The translations under genes and the position numbers were made by a program. From positions 5,623 to 26,142 of the forward strand of contig JAHBMJ010001782.1 in assembly GCA_018398765.1 (NCBI GenBank): 20,520 nt of DNA, given 5' to 3'. The DNA comes from Chromera velia (taxonomy: Eukaryota; Sar; Chromeraceae). Shown one piece after another: positions 1-9,990 of the stretch. Below the pieces are notes generated by a model, which worked only from the letters and a program-made list of their open reading frames with translations, had not been told where the DNA came from and did no database searches. Position 1 is the stretch's first letter. Each line of letters starts with the position of its first letter.

Positions 1-331
1 GGGGGCAATTACGATTTTCTGCAAGTAGTGAGGTATGCGTTTCAAAACCAAAGGCACTTGATCGCGTTAGGAATGAAGAGAAATCCATCCTCGAGTGCAA
101 TTCAGGCAATCAATTTGCAGATAGAGAGAGCGGTGTATGCACTGTTACCAAAGAGAGGGAAAGGGCCCGCGAATCCAGTTTGCGCTTTCTCTTTTACATA
201 GAAGGAAAATCGCTTTTTCCGAGGAGGAAGATACCATCAAATTGATCGAATCAGAATTGCTGCTTGAAGGCCTTCTCCTCATGGACATCACGATCCGAGA
301 AGACATGCAGAGAAAGGAGGGGGGGGATTGA
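1..331 (+). CDS. 3' end of an unrecognised protein gene (two exons, 5' partial)
   Basis: Exon 1 is open from the window edge to 134. The intron at 135-201 is 67 bp, starts GTATGC and ends in a pyrimidine-rich CTTTCTCTTTTACATAG. Exon 2 runs 202-331 and stops at TGA 329-331. The junction is phase 2 (GT+A, Val) and joins two open frames that otherwise lie in different registers, which is the main support for the model. The joined C-terminus is about 87 residues, mostly hydrophilic and helix-like, with an acidic patch (FSEEEDTIKLIESELL) and a charged tail (EDMQRKEGGD). I recognise no domain. The real start of exon 1 may lie inside the window edge or beyond it. An alternative reading without splicing stops at 201. 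Confidence 0.5.
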
Positions 332-762
332 GCTAGGGCAGATCCATATCTCATCGGATACATTCTCATTCAAGAATCCGCAATAGAAAGAATAGGGTGC
401 GATGAGATGATGTGGAAACGACACGAGTCCTTCTTTCTTTTTGATGCGCTCATGCATCTTCCTCTGTGCTGAGCGGACGGCATCGATCGAAGAAAAGAAA
501 TGAAAAGAAAAGAACGCGAGCGTTTGAGGTGAGTGACTGCGTTTGAGGTGAGGTATGCAAACAAAGTGAGGAAGAGGCAAGGCAAAAGGCCGGTGTCATC
601 GTCGAAAAACGCTTACGAGGTCAAGCGAGTCTCTCTCTGCTTTTATCAGCGTAGAGAAGAAACGAAGGCGAATCCTCGGCAACCTGGGTGGACGGCATTT
701 CTCTATCGCTCTGCCTTTTCTCTTTCTAACCTCTCTGCCTCTCTTGGTTTTTCTTTTCTGTC
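332..762. other. non-coding stretch downstream of the first gene
   Basis: No convincing gene is visible. It follows the stop at 331 and would contain that gene's 3' UTR. A short direct repeat, GCGTTTGAGGTGAG-like, occurs at about 519-533 and again at about 539-552. The open frames here have no recognisable protein content. Confidence 0.5.
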
Positions 763-1254
763 TTTTGAAATTGTCGCTTGTGGGGCATTGAGTTGCCTGC
801 CTCTGAAAAGAGAAGTGCAAGTGGCATTTCATGTCTTTCGTTGTCTTTCCTTCCGCCTTTTTCGCCTTCTTGTGTCTGTACTTCTGTCTTTTGAAATTTT
901 CGCTTGTGGGGCATTGAGTTGCCTGCCTCTGAAAAGAGAAGTGCAAGTGGCATTTCATGTCTTTCGTTGTCTTTCCTTCTGCCTTTTTCGCCTTCTTGTG
1001 TCTGTCGGTGTGTGTACTTCTATCTTTTGAAATTGTCGCTTGTGGGGCATTGAGTTGCCTGCCTCTGAAAAGAGAAGTGCAAGTGGCATTTCATGTCTTT
1101 CGTTGTCTTTCCTTCCGCCTTTTTCGCCTTCTTGTGTCTGTACTTCTGTCTTTTGAAATTTTCGCTTGTGGGGCATTGAGTTGCCTGCCTCTGAAAAGAG
1201 AAGTGCAAGTGGCATTTCATGTCTTTCGTTGTCTTTCCTTCTGCCTTTTTTGCC
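763..1254. repeat. 126-bp tandem repeat, four copies in an A-B-A-B order
   Basis: Units begin with TTTTGAAATT at 763, 889, 1025 and 1151, giving periods of 126, 136 and 126. Copies 1 and 3 share the A variant (ATTGTCGC, TTCCGCC). Copies 2 and 4 share the B variant (ATTTTCGC, TTCTGCC). The first B copy carries about 10 extra bases (TCGGTGTGTG-like) near its end, and the last copy diverges in its final 20 bases. Because 126 is divisible by 3, the repeat produces repetitive open frames on both strands; I regard these as artefacts. Confidence 0.9.
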
Positions 1255-1849
1255 GTTGTCGTTGACCCTTTGCGCCTCGTTCCCTTTTGACTTTTGCTTT
1301 TTCACGAATGCACGTGCAGAATCGAAAGCGACAGCCAAAGCTCTGAAAATGCACACCCCTCTTCCACAAAGGACGCGAACAGAAAGAAGAGAAACAACCG
1401 ATTACAAAATCGCAGAACTTTCTGCAGTACGCCTCTGACTGGTTTGTTCTTTTCAAAGAGAAAAAGAAAGGAACGCAGTGGAACGTACCACAGAAACACC
1501 GAGCGACTTCAGCGTTGGCACAAGACAAATGCAAAAACGACCAAGGACTCGGATCTACACCATTTGAAACCACAGTATGAGATCGAAAAGAGGGGGAAAA
1601 GAAGAAACGCAAATTAACAAACGTCTCAGTGCTAGCAAATTCTGACAAATTTCAGCAACATCAGCGTAAATGCAGGGCACGCAGCTCAACTCCGCTTTTT
1701 ACAGTCTCTTGTGAAAAACGAAAACGGGAAACCATAGGAAACCTACAGAAATCAGTCATTGTCTGGCTGTTTCAAGTCCTTCTCTCCCAAGGCTGCCCTC
1801 TCTTCTCTTACAAATCTCGCCGCTTAAAAAAAATTTAAAGGTCATAGCT
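1255..1849. other. non-coding stretch, nothing recognised
   Basis: Purine-rich sequence of ordinary base composition. I see no convincing exon, RNA gene or element. Open frames are short and low in complexity. Confidence 0.4.
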
Positions 1850-2640
1850 TTTGCGCATTCAATAATCGCTGCAATCTGATGTTTTTTCTTTGAAAGTCTC
1901 ATGCTTTCCTGATTTTGTATATAAATTAATCAGCATGCAAAGAACAAAGCGAAAGGCATATTGTATTCTCTCTGTGCATAATGCGCTGCATGTTCCCTGG
2001 GGACTAGTAACCTGAAGAATTTGAATTAATCGGCTTGAAGTTTATAGAGAATATATAGTCTTAGATGTATGTTAGGCTCTGCATTACATTTCTTTAAACA
2101 AAGAATCTATCGCATTTGGGAGTAATTGGGAGAATTTGAATCTTGATTGGAATGCCCAATTGCGAATTTGGAATCCCACTAGCAAATTCTTAATTCGGAG
2201 CCATTTGGAAACATTTTTTTCTCTGTCAAAAACTCAGTGTACAAAGCTGTATTTTTGTACATAAACCCAGGCTGCTAGGCATAAACATTTAAAAACTCAA
2301 AGATTTCAAATTTTAGAGGCTGAACATCAATTAGTTTTACATAAACATTTAATTAACCTTCAAAAAATATAATTAGAAATTTAAATTTCCAATTGGAACT
2401 AATTTTCCTATTGAAAATCACCTAGAAAATCACATACGTTTTCCATACAAACATTAAACATATACATATAATGAAATTAAAAAAAATCATGTAGTTAAAA
2501 AAGAAAAATAGTGCAGGCCCTAGTAGGTTTTTCAAACTTTTTTTTGTTGCACACTGAGCACAGAGTTTTATGGCAAATTTTACCATCATGGCTGGCAATC
2601 ACCATTCAAGTTGTGTGTCACTGTATGTGTATGATTCAGT
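1850..2640. other. AT-rich non-coding segment
   Basis: Base composition shifts sharply to AT-rich compared with both sides. It contains repeated short words such as CATAAACATTTA (about 2280 and 2340) and several AATTTGGAAT-like and AATTGGGA-like words around 2115-2230. No long open frame is present. It could be an old, decayed transposable element or an intergenic spacer between convergent genes. Confidence 0.5.
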
Positions 2641-2649
2641 ATGGAAATG

Positions 2650-2677
2650 TTGTCACCTAGGTTGTCACCTAGGTTGT
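2650..2677. repeat. short direct repeat
   Basis: The word GTTGTCACCTAG occurs twice in tandem and is followed by a partial third copy (GTTGTCA). It sits about 25 bp downstream of the LRR gene's stop codon. Confidence 0.7.
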
Positions 2678-2701
2678 CATGCACCCTTTTTAACTCCAAT
2701 C

Positions 2702-4776
2702 CTAGATCCAACCAGCCGAGGACCTCCACGTCCCTGCCCCAGGAGGGAGGCCGAGTCCCACGGCTTCCCAGAGAACCCGTCCCTCAATTCCGCACTCCAG
2801 GCCCCTCCGCACCCCTTGCTTCACACGCTTCAATTTCGGCAAGGAGTCGGGTCTGAGGTTGTCAAAAAACACTGAAACCCCCGCACTGCTGAAGGAGTTC
2901 TCCTCAAGATTCAAAAACCGCAACTGAGGACATCTGTGGGTGCAGAAGACCTCTCCTAATATCTTGAGCTTTTTGTCGTCAATCTCGCACTGAGAGAGAT
3001 CGAGGGACACGAGGTGCGAGAGCTTCCCACTACCCCCACTCCCCCCCTCTGCCAAGAAGCGGAGGGCATCCTCACCCACACGCCCCCCACTCAAGTTGAG
3101 AGAAGACACACAAAGAGGCAGCCCTTTCTGACTTCCCGCTATGGCTCTTACGAGGCAGTCAACCTCAACATTCCTTCGGAGGCCAAACTTCAATGTGCGT
3201 AAACGGAGAGGAAACCGCCCCGTCCTCACCGCGCGAGCCACACTTTTCAACCGCACGTGACCGAAGAAAAGCTCCGAGGGGTGCAATCGTTCTAGGGAGG
3301 GGAGCTTTCCCGATCCTAGCGCAATGACTAGTAGACCGTGTACTGCCAGCTCATCAACTGAGAGCTTTCTGAGCTTCGGGAGCCCCCCCTCTCTCTCAAT
3401 GATCGCTTTGATGAACTTACCCCACGTGTTTCCTTGGAGGTCTAACCGATTCCCTCGCACATCCAGACGCTCAAGCCCATCAAGTACCCCTCTCCGAACA
3501 GCATTGGCCAGAGCCGCCACACCCTCAGTGGACAGAAACGAATTTGTCAGGTCAATCTCTGAAATTCTCTTCATCTTCCCTGCACTCAACACCCCGCCCA
3601 AAGACACCCCCCCCTCTCCTGCAAACCCCCCAGAGAGATCTAAAATTTCCAAAAACGGTAACCCCTCCGGAGCCGCCATCACGGCATTCATCAATGCACC
3701 CATCCCCACAAATCCAAAAGGCCATAACCCCCAAAACTCGTCCATCGTCTCCGATAGACGGAGCACCGAAGAGCAGACAGGTTGCCTGCCCTCACAGCCT
3801 GTGCCAACAAATCAACGTCTACATCTGTTAGACACAGGTCGACTATGGACAATTCAGAAAGTTTCGGTAAGTTCTGAAGAGCCAGCATAGAGAAGAGCCC
3901 TGTGGCATCATCCACAGAAATTTCGGACGGGACCGCTTTTGGGTCGTTTGTCGTTATGCTGAGCTTCTCAAGAGAGCTCAACCTACCCATCCAGATAGCC
4001 TGACCGACCAGCCTCAAACCGTCAGCCAACAAAGACGTCTCTTCTTCCTCCTCTTCTTCTTCTTCTTCCTCATGCCTCTCCCTCTTAAACTCCAGACTTT
4101 CAAAATGAGGCCTATCAGGCACCTCCACCAGCCTCTCAAAAAACGTCTCCACGTCTCCATTCTCAAGAAACAGACGGAGAGACCGAAGAGACGGATACCC
4201 CCCCTCCCCCAGACTCCTCAACATCTTCTTACACAGAGACTGCGACCCGACCTCAACACAACCATGAAGCAAAGGAGGCCGATCGGCAGCTCTCAAAGCT
4301 CTCAGGACAGACGCCAACCCCCCCCCAAACAACCTCATGTCGAACAGATTCAAAGTTTTCAGACAAGGCACCGACCCCCAACACAAACCCTTCCCTAAAG
4401 GCCCCAGAAACGCACCCCCAAAGAACCCCCCCCCCTCTCCACACACACTTCCCTGAAGGTCTAAAGTCTCCAGACTCATCAATCCCCCCTCACTCAAAGA
4501 CTCAGCCAGACACCGAACCCCCCTTTCCCAGAATCTACAGCCCCTCAGCAACAACACGCGAACAGTCCAAAGAAGCGCCCCCCCCAATCAAAAAATCCCC
4601 CAAATCATTTCTCGACAAATTTAAAGTCACCAGCTGCAAGCAGTGACCTCTCAACCCCCGCAGCTCTCCCTCATCAACCCCCGTGTTCTCAAGGTCCAAC
4701 GTCAACAACGAACAAAGCCTCAAAGTCCGGAGACCCTCCACAAGTCCCCGCGTTCCCTCGGGGCCGAGAAAGTTGC
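2702..4776 (-). CDS. terminal LRR exon
   Basis: The acceptor is CTCTCTCAG at 4777 and upstream, with a (CT)n microsatellite as its pyrimidine tract. Three overlapping open segments in successive frames (to about 4580, about 4580-3768, and 3766-2702) all read as LRRs and align end to end. This shows one ancestral exon rather than three genes. An acidic run of about 11 Glu residues follows an ERH motif at about 4072-4038 and probably forms a loop inserted into one repeat. The final ~50 residues lose the repeat pattern. Confidence 0.75.
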
Positions 4777-4777
4777 C

Positions 4778-4809
<32 letters not shown>

Positions 4810-5305
4810 GAAGCCAGAAGTTCAGAGACAAAAAAGACTACAGGAGTCAAACACAGAACAATAAGTGCTGTCCGTTGCTGAATGAAAAGCGTCTCCTCGC
4901 CGTGTCTGTCTATGTGTTTTCTCTCTTTCCCTTCCTGTCCGTCTGGTGTGGTTGGATCAGACCACATGTGCCATGAAAAGAGAATATGTTCCTGTGAGTC
5001 TCGCCCGCGTTCCTGTGTATACATAAGAGTTTCACCCTCCGCATATGTGGGATTTCTTGCGCGTGGAGTCTGTGTGTCTGTGTCCTTCCTTGTGCATGTG
5101 TGGAAGGATTCATAACAATGAACGGCTTCCTTCACTCTCCTTCGGTCAATCAGCGCGTCTGTCGGCCATCCAACCGACCACTGCGTCTCCATGTCTGCCT
5201 GTGCATCTTTGTATGCGTTTATTCTTTTGTGAGACGTTCGACCTGCTCATCTGACTGTCCCCTGAGATGCAAGGGAGTGGGCAAACCCCTCAGTCTGCAT
5301 GCACA

Positions 5306-5346
<41 letters not shown>

Positions 5347-6530
5347 GAGAGAGAGAGAACTCTGTCTCTTTGTTTGTCTTCACTGTTCGTCGCACGAGAC
5401 GAACACCAAGACGGTAGCTGGGCACGCAAACAGTCGACTATTCTTACGAGTCTCCAGTGCGGGCAGAAGAGGAGAAAGGAAACAAAATGAACACGAAGAG
5501 AAGAGGAAAAAAGACATGACCGACCCTTTAGGCAGAGACTCTGCAACGAGGGGGGAAGAAGAGGAAGGGCCCTCGAAGCTTCAAGTGGGAGGATGGAATT
5601 CTCTGCAAGCAAAAATTAATCGTCGGTTGACATGGAAGGAAATGAGGGGGGAGATGACGTAATCAGATGCATCGATGCAGCAATGGAGAGGACAGAGCAG
5701 CCAAGCAAAAACAGACACGAAACAGGAGACTGATGGAGTCCACACGACACAGAAGGGACAGAGCCACGGATGCAGGAAGGAAGTTTCGGCAGCAGCAGCA
5801 GCAGCTTCACTTAATTCAACTAGGAACGTGCCGCTTGACCTTTCCGCATCAAAAACGACGCAGACGCCTTTTATGAGACAGTCCGTCTCTTCTCGCTCAG
5901 ACCAGGCCCCGGCCCCATGCAGTACTGATTTCTTTCCTTTTACTCATGCCTTCTTTGTCACTCTCTTTCGATCCACACCGACGTTTCCTTCCTGACTTCA
6001 CTTTTGAGGTCTATAGCCCCGAATGAGGCGCACAACAGAGGCATCGATCATTGATCGCGTATCCCCTTCACCCCCACGTACCTGGAAAGAGAAAGCTCTT
6101 CAATCGGGACGCCTCCCCTCCTCGAACTCCCGCCTCCAAACGCCCAAAAAAACGCAGAAAGAGGGGAAACCTGGCGCCTCGCACGGCCGCACCGTCTGAA
6201 CCGGATAACAAAGAAGAATGGAGAGACCGGGGTGAGTCGATGGACCGGATAAAAGCAAAGAAGGGAGGGACCTGAGACCATTGAAGAAAAAACTCCACGA
6301 GGAAAAAGCGTTAATTGTCTCGCAGATCAAAACGCAGGCAAGAAGAAGAAAGACACAACAAATCGGAGAGGACCGTGCAGGGGGGGGGGACGCAGAGATT
6401 CTGGAAGACCAAAAACGAGATGACGCACACACCCACAAACCCATGCGCATACCAAGCGTCACGTCCAGAGCCGAAGGAGGAATCTGATCCAGCATCAGAG
6501 ACACTTTCTCGGGACAGATTCTTCTCGTGC
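2702..6530 (-). CDS. leucine-rich-repeat protein gene (multi-exon, frame broken twice)
   Basis: Proposed exons, in transcription order, are 6530-6453, 5602-5525 and 4776-2702, all joined in phase 1. The joins give continuous LRR motifs. Exon 6453 donates G to AG at 5602, giving Glu. Exon 5525 donates G to GC at 4776, producing SLCLKGNFLGPEG across the junction. The terminal exon carries many repeats of the type L.xL.L..N.LG..G...LA.A, as in ribonuclease-inhibitor/NLR-type LRRs (LVTLNLSRNDLG, SLETLDLQGS, LPFLEILDLSGG, LVSLDLSQCEIDD, LRFLNLEENSFSSAG). It stops at 2704-2702. The frame shifts at the C8 run 4578-4585 and again at about 3766-3768. LRR proteins are usually binding scaffolds; no partner or enzyme domain is visible. 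The 5' end is unresolved. With the two breaks it is either a pseudogene or carries assembly errors. Confidence 0.75.
4038..4075. repeat. GAA/GAG trinucleotide run inside the LRR exon
   Basis: On the - strand this is a run of GAA/GAG codons giving about 11 consecutive glutamates. It is an in-frame expansion that keeps the LRR frame. Confidence 0.8.
4779..4806. repeat. (GA)n microsatellite at a splice acceptor
   Basis: On the - strand it reads (CT)n immediately before CAG and the LRR exon start at 4776, so it takes the place of the pyrimidine tract. Confidence 0.85.
4807..5524 (-). other. intron of the LRR gene
   Basis: This is the body of the inferred 748-bp intron 5524-4777 (donor GTCGGT, acceptor TCTCAG). 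It contains a second CT/GA microsatellite at 5311-5358. No other exon was recognised inside it. Confidence 0.5.
5310..5358. repeat. (CT)n then (GA)n microsatellite
   Basis: (CT)14 is followed after a short interruption by (GA)6. The two arms can pair as an imperfect hairpin. Confidence 0.85.
5525..5602 (-). CDS. 78-bp exon encoding a single LRR
   Basis: The acceptor is TTGCTTGCAG and the donor GTCGGT. It is phase 1 on both sides. It encodes NSILPLEASRALPLLPPS followed by LQSLCLK, a complete repeat with the pattern xxI.P..A..L..LPPS...L.L. Its length is exactly that of the exon at 6453-6530. The flanking split codons restore LRR register with the next exon. Confidence 0.65.
5603..6452 (-). 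other. probable intron of the LRR gene
   Basis: About 850 bp lies between two phase-1 LRR exons. I looked for further LPPSL-type exons and found none that fit. A GTACGT donor-like site near 6080 has no LRR content before it. Confidence 0.4.
6453..6530 (-). CDS. 78-bp exon encoding a single LRR
   Basis: The acceptor is GTGCGTGCTGCAG and the donor GTATGC. It is phase 1 on both sides. It encodes TRRICPEKVSLMLDQIPPS followed by ALDVTL. The residues align without gaps to the exon at 5525-5602 (I/I, P/P, V/A, PPS/PPS, final L/L). Confidence 0.6.
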
Positions 6531-6754
6531 CTGCAGCACGCACATGCACACGCAGAGAGAGAGAGGGGGGGGGGAGATATACTTGGATGGGTTGAGCAAA
6601 TCAACTACGGCAGTCAAAACGGCACAAAAAAAGGGAGAAAGAGGGTAATTGGGGCACACGAAAGAAGACGAGAGGGATCACGCCAGCGTATGAATGACCA
6701 GTCGCAAGAAAAATAAGAGACAGACAGACAGACAGACACACACACACACACACA

Positions 6755-6795
<41 letters not shown>

Positions 6796-7443
6796 CAGAC
6801 AGACAGAAACGAGGCGTGTTCTTCAACAAACCCCCTCGATGATTGGAGCAAGCTGCAATCTCTGATCAATCCACATATTTTCTTTTGAACGATGCTAAGT
6901 GCGTGAAGTTGACTTCCTTCCTTCCATCTTCTTTCCCTTCTGGATCATCTTCCCCCTTCTTGAGGAGAACAAAAATATCTAGATCGCTCCTAGCTGCCCT
7001 TTCTGTGTCTCGTCAAAAAGGAGCAAACAGGCAGGGGGGTGGCCAGGAGGAGGGTGCGCAGCTGGAGACTACTGGCACTGCATTGGAGATCTTGAGGGGA
7101 AGAGGGGAAGAGAGAAGAGGGGGTGGGGGGATACACACAGAAAGGTTCTAAACAATGCAACGCACAAGCAGAGGCCGAATCTGTCAATCAGCCAGCCAGA
7201 CAGTGTGTGAGTCCTCTTCCCTCCCTTTCCCCCCTCCTCACCGGAAAGATCGAAAGAGCTCGGGGGGGAAACAGACACCTTGTCCAGTCTTTTTGTCTGC
7301 ACGTTCATGCGAAGAAGAATCGTTTTTTCGAGCAGCCAGGTGCACGCACTTAGCAGTCACCAACACGACACTAGAGCTCAGACCAAGAATCACCCACAGA
7401 AACCCCCAGATGAAGGAGACGACGGGAGGGCACGAGATGATAC
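6531..7443. other. non-coding, probable intron
   Basis: No convincing exon was found. Short LRTLLL-like words occur near 7050 on the - strand but lack usable splice sites in the right phase. Confidence 0.35.
6719..6807. repeat. compound microsatellite (GACA)n-(CA)n-(GA)n-(CAGA)n
   Basis: Pure dinucleotide and tetranucleotide tracts directly abut each other. It lies in the probable intron region upstream of the exon at 6530. Confidence 0.9.
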
Positions 7444-7515
7444 CGAGATTCAAAAGCGAAGGGAGGGATGGAGGGAGATAGGAACCGAGACACAGGCGAG
7501 ACGAAGGCGGTAGGC
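7444..7515 (-). CDS. possible further LRR exon (start uncertain)
   Basis: The segment encodes LPPSSRLCLGSYLPPS followed by LPSLLNL, then a phase-1 donor GTATCA. Phase and the LPPSL motif match the two 78-bp exons downstream, and G+GC would join it to 6530. The only nearby acceptor (CCACGGAG) is weak, so the exon may begin further upstream, where the frame stays open to about 7600. Length and motif fit are poorer than in the other two exons. Confidence 0.35.
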
Positions 7516-8028
7516 CTCCGTGGAAGTCCGAATTTCCATTGTCACGCACAAAAAAGGTGAACCCTCTTTTTGACCCCCTGTCAGAGGCCTCTCATGATGT
7601 TTCTTCAATAAAGGCATTAGCTCAGCTGACGCACGCACAAACGCACCTTCTGGCAGAGGAAGACGCCTAGCCAGGCCAAGCCAAAAGATTCCCTTTGCCT
7701 CGCCAGATCAGAGAGAGTCTGTTGGTGGAGAGGTGGAGAGAAAAGGGGGGGCGGATGTTGGCAGCTTGGAGGTTGAAGAGTGACAGGAACTAGACTACAC
7801 TCTCACACACAAATCACCCAAAGTCCGGAGCAGGGGAGAAGGGGAAGAGTCCCTCTGTTGTTGTGCAAAATTGAGTGGAGTCGACAGACAAAAAAAAAGA
7901 TTCCGCACGGCCACAAGTAAACTGCTCGATCACACGGTCGAAAAAGCACAACCATCAATTCACGCATGCACCCCTGAAATCACCAAAACAGACAAACAAA
8001 CAGTCGAACAGATACACTGCAGGCCCAC
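7516..8028. other. unresolved stretch between two - strand exon groups
   Basis: A - strand open segment at about 7650-7530 begins after CTCTGCCAG and reads RASAELMPLLKKHHERPLTG. It looks protein-like, but I could not fit it in phase to either neighbour. The rest appears non-coding. Confidence 0.3.
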
Positions 8029-8850
8029 CTCAGACGTCAGAGCCAGACGCTGGAGGAAGAGCGCCAAAACCTCATCTCTGGTCTTGGCCCTTTTCTTTTC
8101 TAACTGCGACATTTGCCACAAGACTGCATCTCTACTGTAGCGCTTAATCTGCTCCTCTGTAAATATAAATAGGCCGAGAGACCTCAACCAGTCTCTGTAT
8201 CTGACCACAGACCCAACCTCGTCGTCCTCGTTCCATTCTTGGAAGTATCCGCTCGTCTCCTTCATCAGCAGCTGCTCTTGCAATTCTTCTTGCATCTTCG
8301 TTGTCTGCTTCTTCAATGCAGACGGGTGGGATCTGGTCGGTCCTGTACTGGCACTTTCTCTGAGGCGGTCAGTTTGAGCATTTAGATTTGGAAGGTCGAG
8401 CTGGGGGAGGCCACTCCGAGGTTTCGGGTACGGTGCGGGTCCAATCCCCGGACTTCTCTCGGGCATGGTCCCCTTCTTGATTGTGGGGCGGTCCTCCAGT
8501 CTGACCGGGTGTCTTGGAAGTGCGATTATCTGTCTGCAGAGGCAAACGGAGAAGAAGGGAGTTCCAAAGTTAGTGGCTGCATCTACAGTCACATTCTGTC
8601 TTGACTGAGACATCAGCCAGCGAGTACACAGTTGAAGCCAGACATCACGCAGGCTGATTCATGCACAGGAAGAGAAGAACTTCCAGAAGATGCTGTGGGA
8701 GGGTCCAGTGCATGAGAAGAGGGCAGTGAGGAAGAAATGAAATGCGTTTTCGGGATTGAAAAAGAAAAGTCAGAGTCCATTTACTTGTCTTCAAAGTGAA
8801 GTGCACAGCCAATCTTCGTTTTGTTCGTGCCCAAGGCATGTTGCCAGAAG

Positions 8851-8920
<70 letters not shown>

Positions 8921-8922
8921 CG

Positions 8923-8984
<62 letters not shown>

Positions 8985-9446
8985 TCTCTTCAAGGCCTGC
9001 CTCCCTCCACTCACAGAGAACGAACCCATCAGAGAAGTTTGCAGGGTCTGCCTGTGCCTCTCGGATCTCCACCTGCTCAACGAAGATCTTCTCCTTCAGG
9101 TCTTCTGTCTCGTAGAGTTCCAACACAAACTGGCCATGCCTGTCCGAACACACACATGCGCACATGCATAGAAAGAAGCGGGGCGGTAAATGACGAACAT
9201 GCAAACAGACAGCCAACGTCAACTGGATCTGGACATGTGAAGGTGCAAAAAGCCATCGAGGTATCAGTGATCGACATGAAAAAAAAAATGGAATGCACGT
9301 AAATGCACCCGAGACAGTCTGCATGCAGCTGAAGGACTGCATGGAAGGAAGAGATGATCTGAGTCTCCACAAAAGGCTCTGCAGGCTCACCTTCTTCCTG
9401 CAAAGAGGACTCCATCTTTCCACATCGGGCGCTTCTGCTTCGTTTT
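8029..9446 (-). CDS. unrecognised multi-exon gene, partial at both ends
   Basis: Proposed exons are 9446-9391, 9139-9015, 8692-8644 and 8533-8029; phases match at all three joins. Donors are GTGAGC, GTGAGT and GTCTGG; acceptors are CACAG, GGACAG, CCCACAG and CTCTGCAG. The first join gives KDGVLFAGR+RHGQFVLELYETED, a coherent beta-rich stretch. Exon 3 is a Ser-rich linker. Exon 4 (168 codons) has a Pro-rich half (PGIGPAPYPKPRSG) and then a charged helical half (QEELQEQLLMKE, SQLEKKRAKTRDEVLALF). The last donor (GAG/GTGGGC) is uncertain, as is the third exon. I do not recognise the family. It lies on the same strand just upstream of the LRR exons and may be the N-terminal part of that protein, but I could not bridge 8028-7516. 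Confidence 0.55.
8853..8984. repeat. compound (CT)n-(GT)n-(GA)n microsatellite
   Basis: Three pure dinucleotide blocks lie in succession inside the intron between exons 9015 and 8692. The (CT) and (GA) arms are complementary and flank a (GT) block of about 30 bp. Confidence 0.9.
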
Positions 9447-9960
9447 CTGTGACGTGAATGTAACAACGCACTGCCACAAGAGGGCAGAGTCCCCTGTCAT
9501 GACTGCCAACTAAATGGATCGACTTGATTGATCGGCTAGGAGACAAGAAGGGCTTCAATTATGCCTTGCCCTCGTGTCGAGTCTCGACAAAGTCGGGATT
9601 GAAAAACAAAAAGAGAACAAAGAACTCGACTTGTGCGTGCTCTGCAATCTTGCGAGAAAGCTGATAAACACGCACAAACGAGGCCGACAAAAGTACAAGA
9701 GAGCACTTCAGCACACGTCCAGAAATTCTGCTGACAATCCTCTGGCTGACGGGGAAGTTCGAAACTCACTCGACAGCCGCACCCATGGGTCAAATTTGTC
9801 GGTCGGCGATCATATTCATACAACAAGAGATCAAGGGTCAGTGACGGAATTCGATCGATGGATGTGGGTCAGACCATGTCAGGCCATGTCAAGCCACAAA
9901 GCCCATGCAATTCTGCCGTCTCCCGTCTCAGACTCTCTCTTCTCGCCAGCGTTTCTAGAC
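9447..9960. other. non-coding or unresolved 5' region
   Basis: This should hold upstream exons or the 5' end of the - strand gene. The open frames on both strands here have no ATG-led, motif-bearing product that I can defend. Confidence 0.35.
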
Positions 9961-9990
9961 ACCGCGGCGTTTGTGTGTAAACGCCGCGGT
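9961..9990. repeat. perfect 12-bp inverted repeat
   Basis: ACCGCGGCGTTT and AAACGCCGCGGT flank a GTGTGT loop. The stem is perfect and GC-rich. It forms the left edge of the GC-rich island. Confidence 0.9.

Noticed and set aside
533-1356. Repetitive open frames on both strands across the 126-bp repeat
   Set aside because: They arise because the unit length is divisible by three; the 10-bp longer copy breaks the frame, and no motif or splice support exists.
4689-5192. 167-codon - strand open frame across the (GA)n tract
   Set aside because: It lies in an LRR-gene intron and overlaps the terminal exon in the wrong frame; composition is low complexity.
6048-6298. Possible extra LRR exon ending at a GTACGT donor near 6080
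   Set aside because: Phase 1 fits, but there is no LPPSL or L.L pattern, and no acceptor gives a 78-bp exon.
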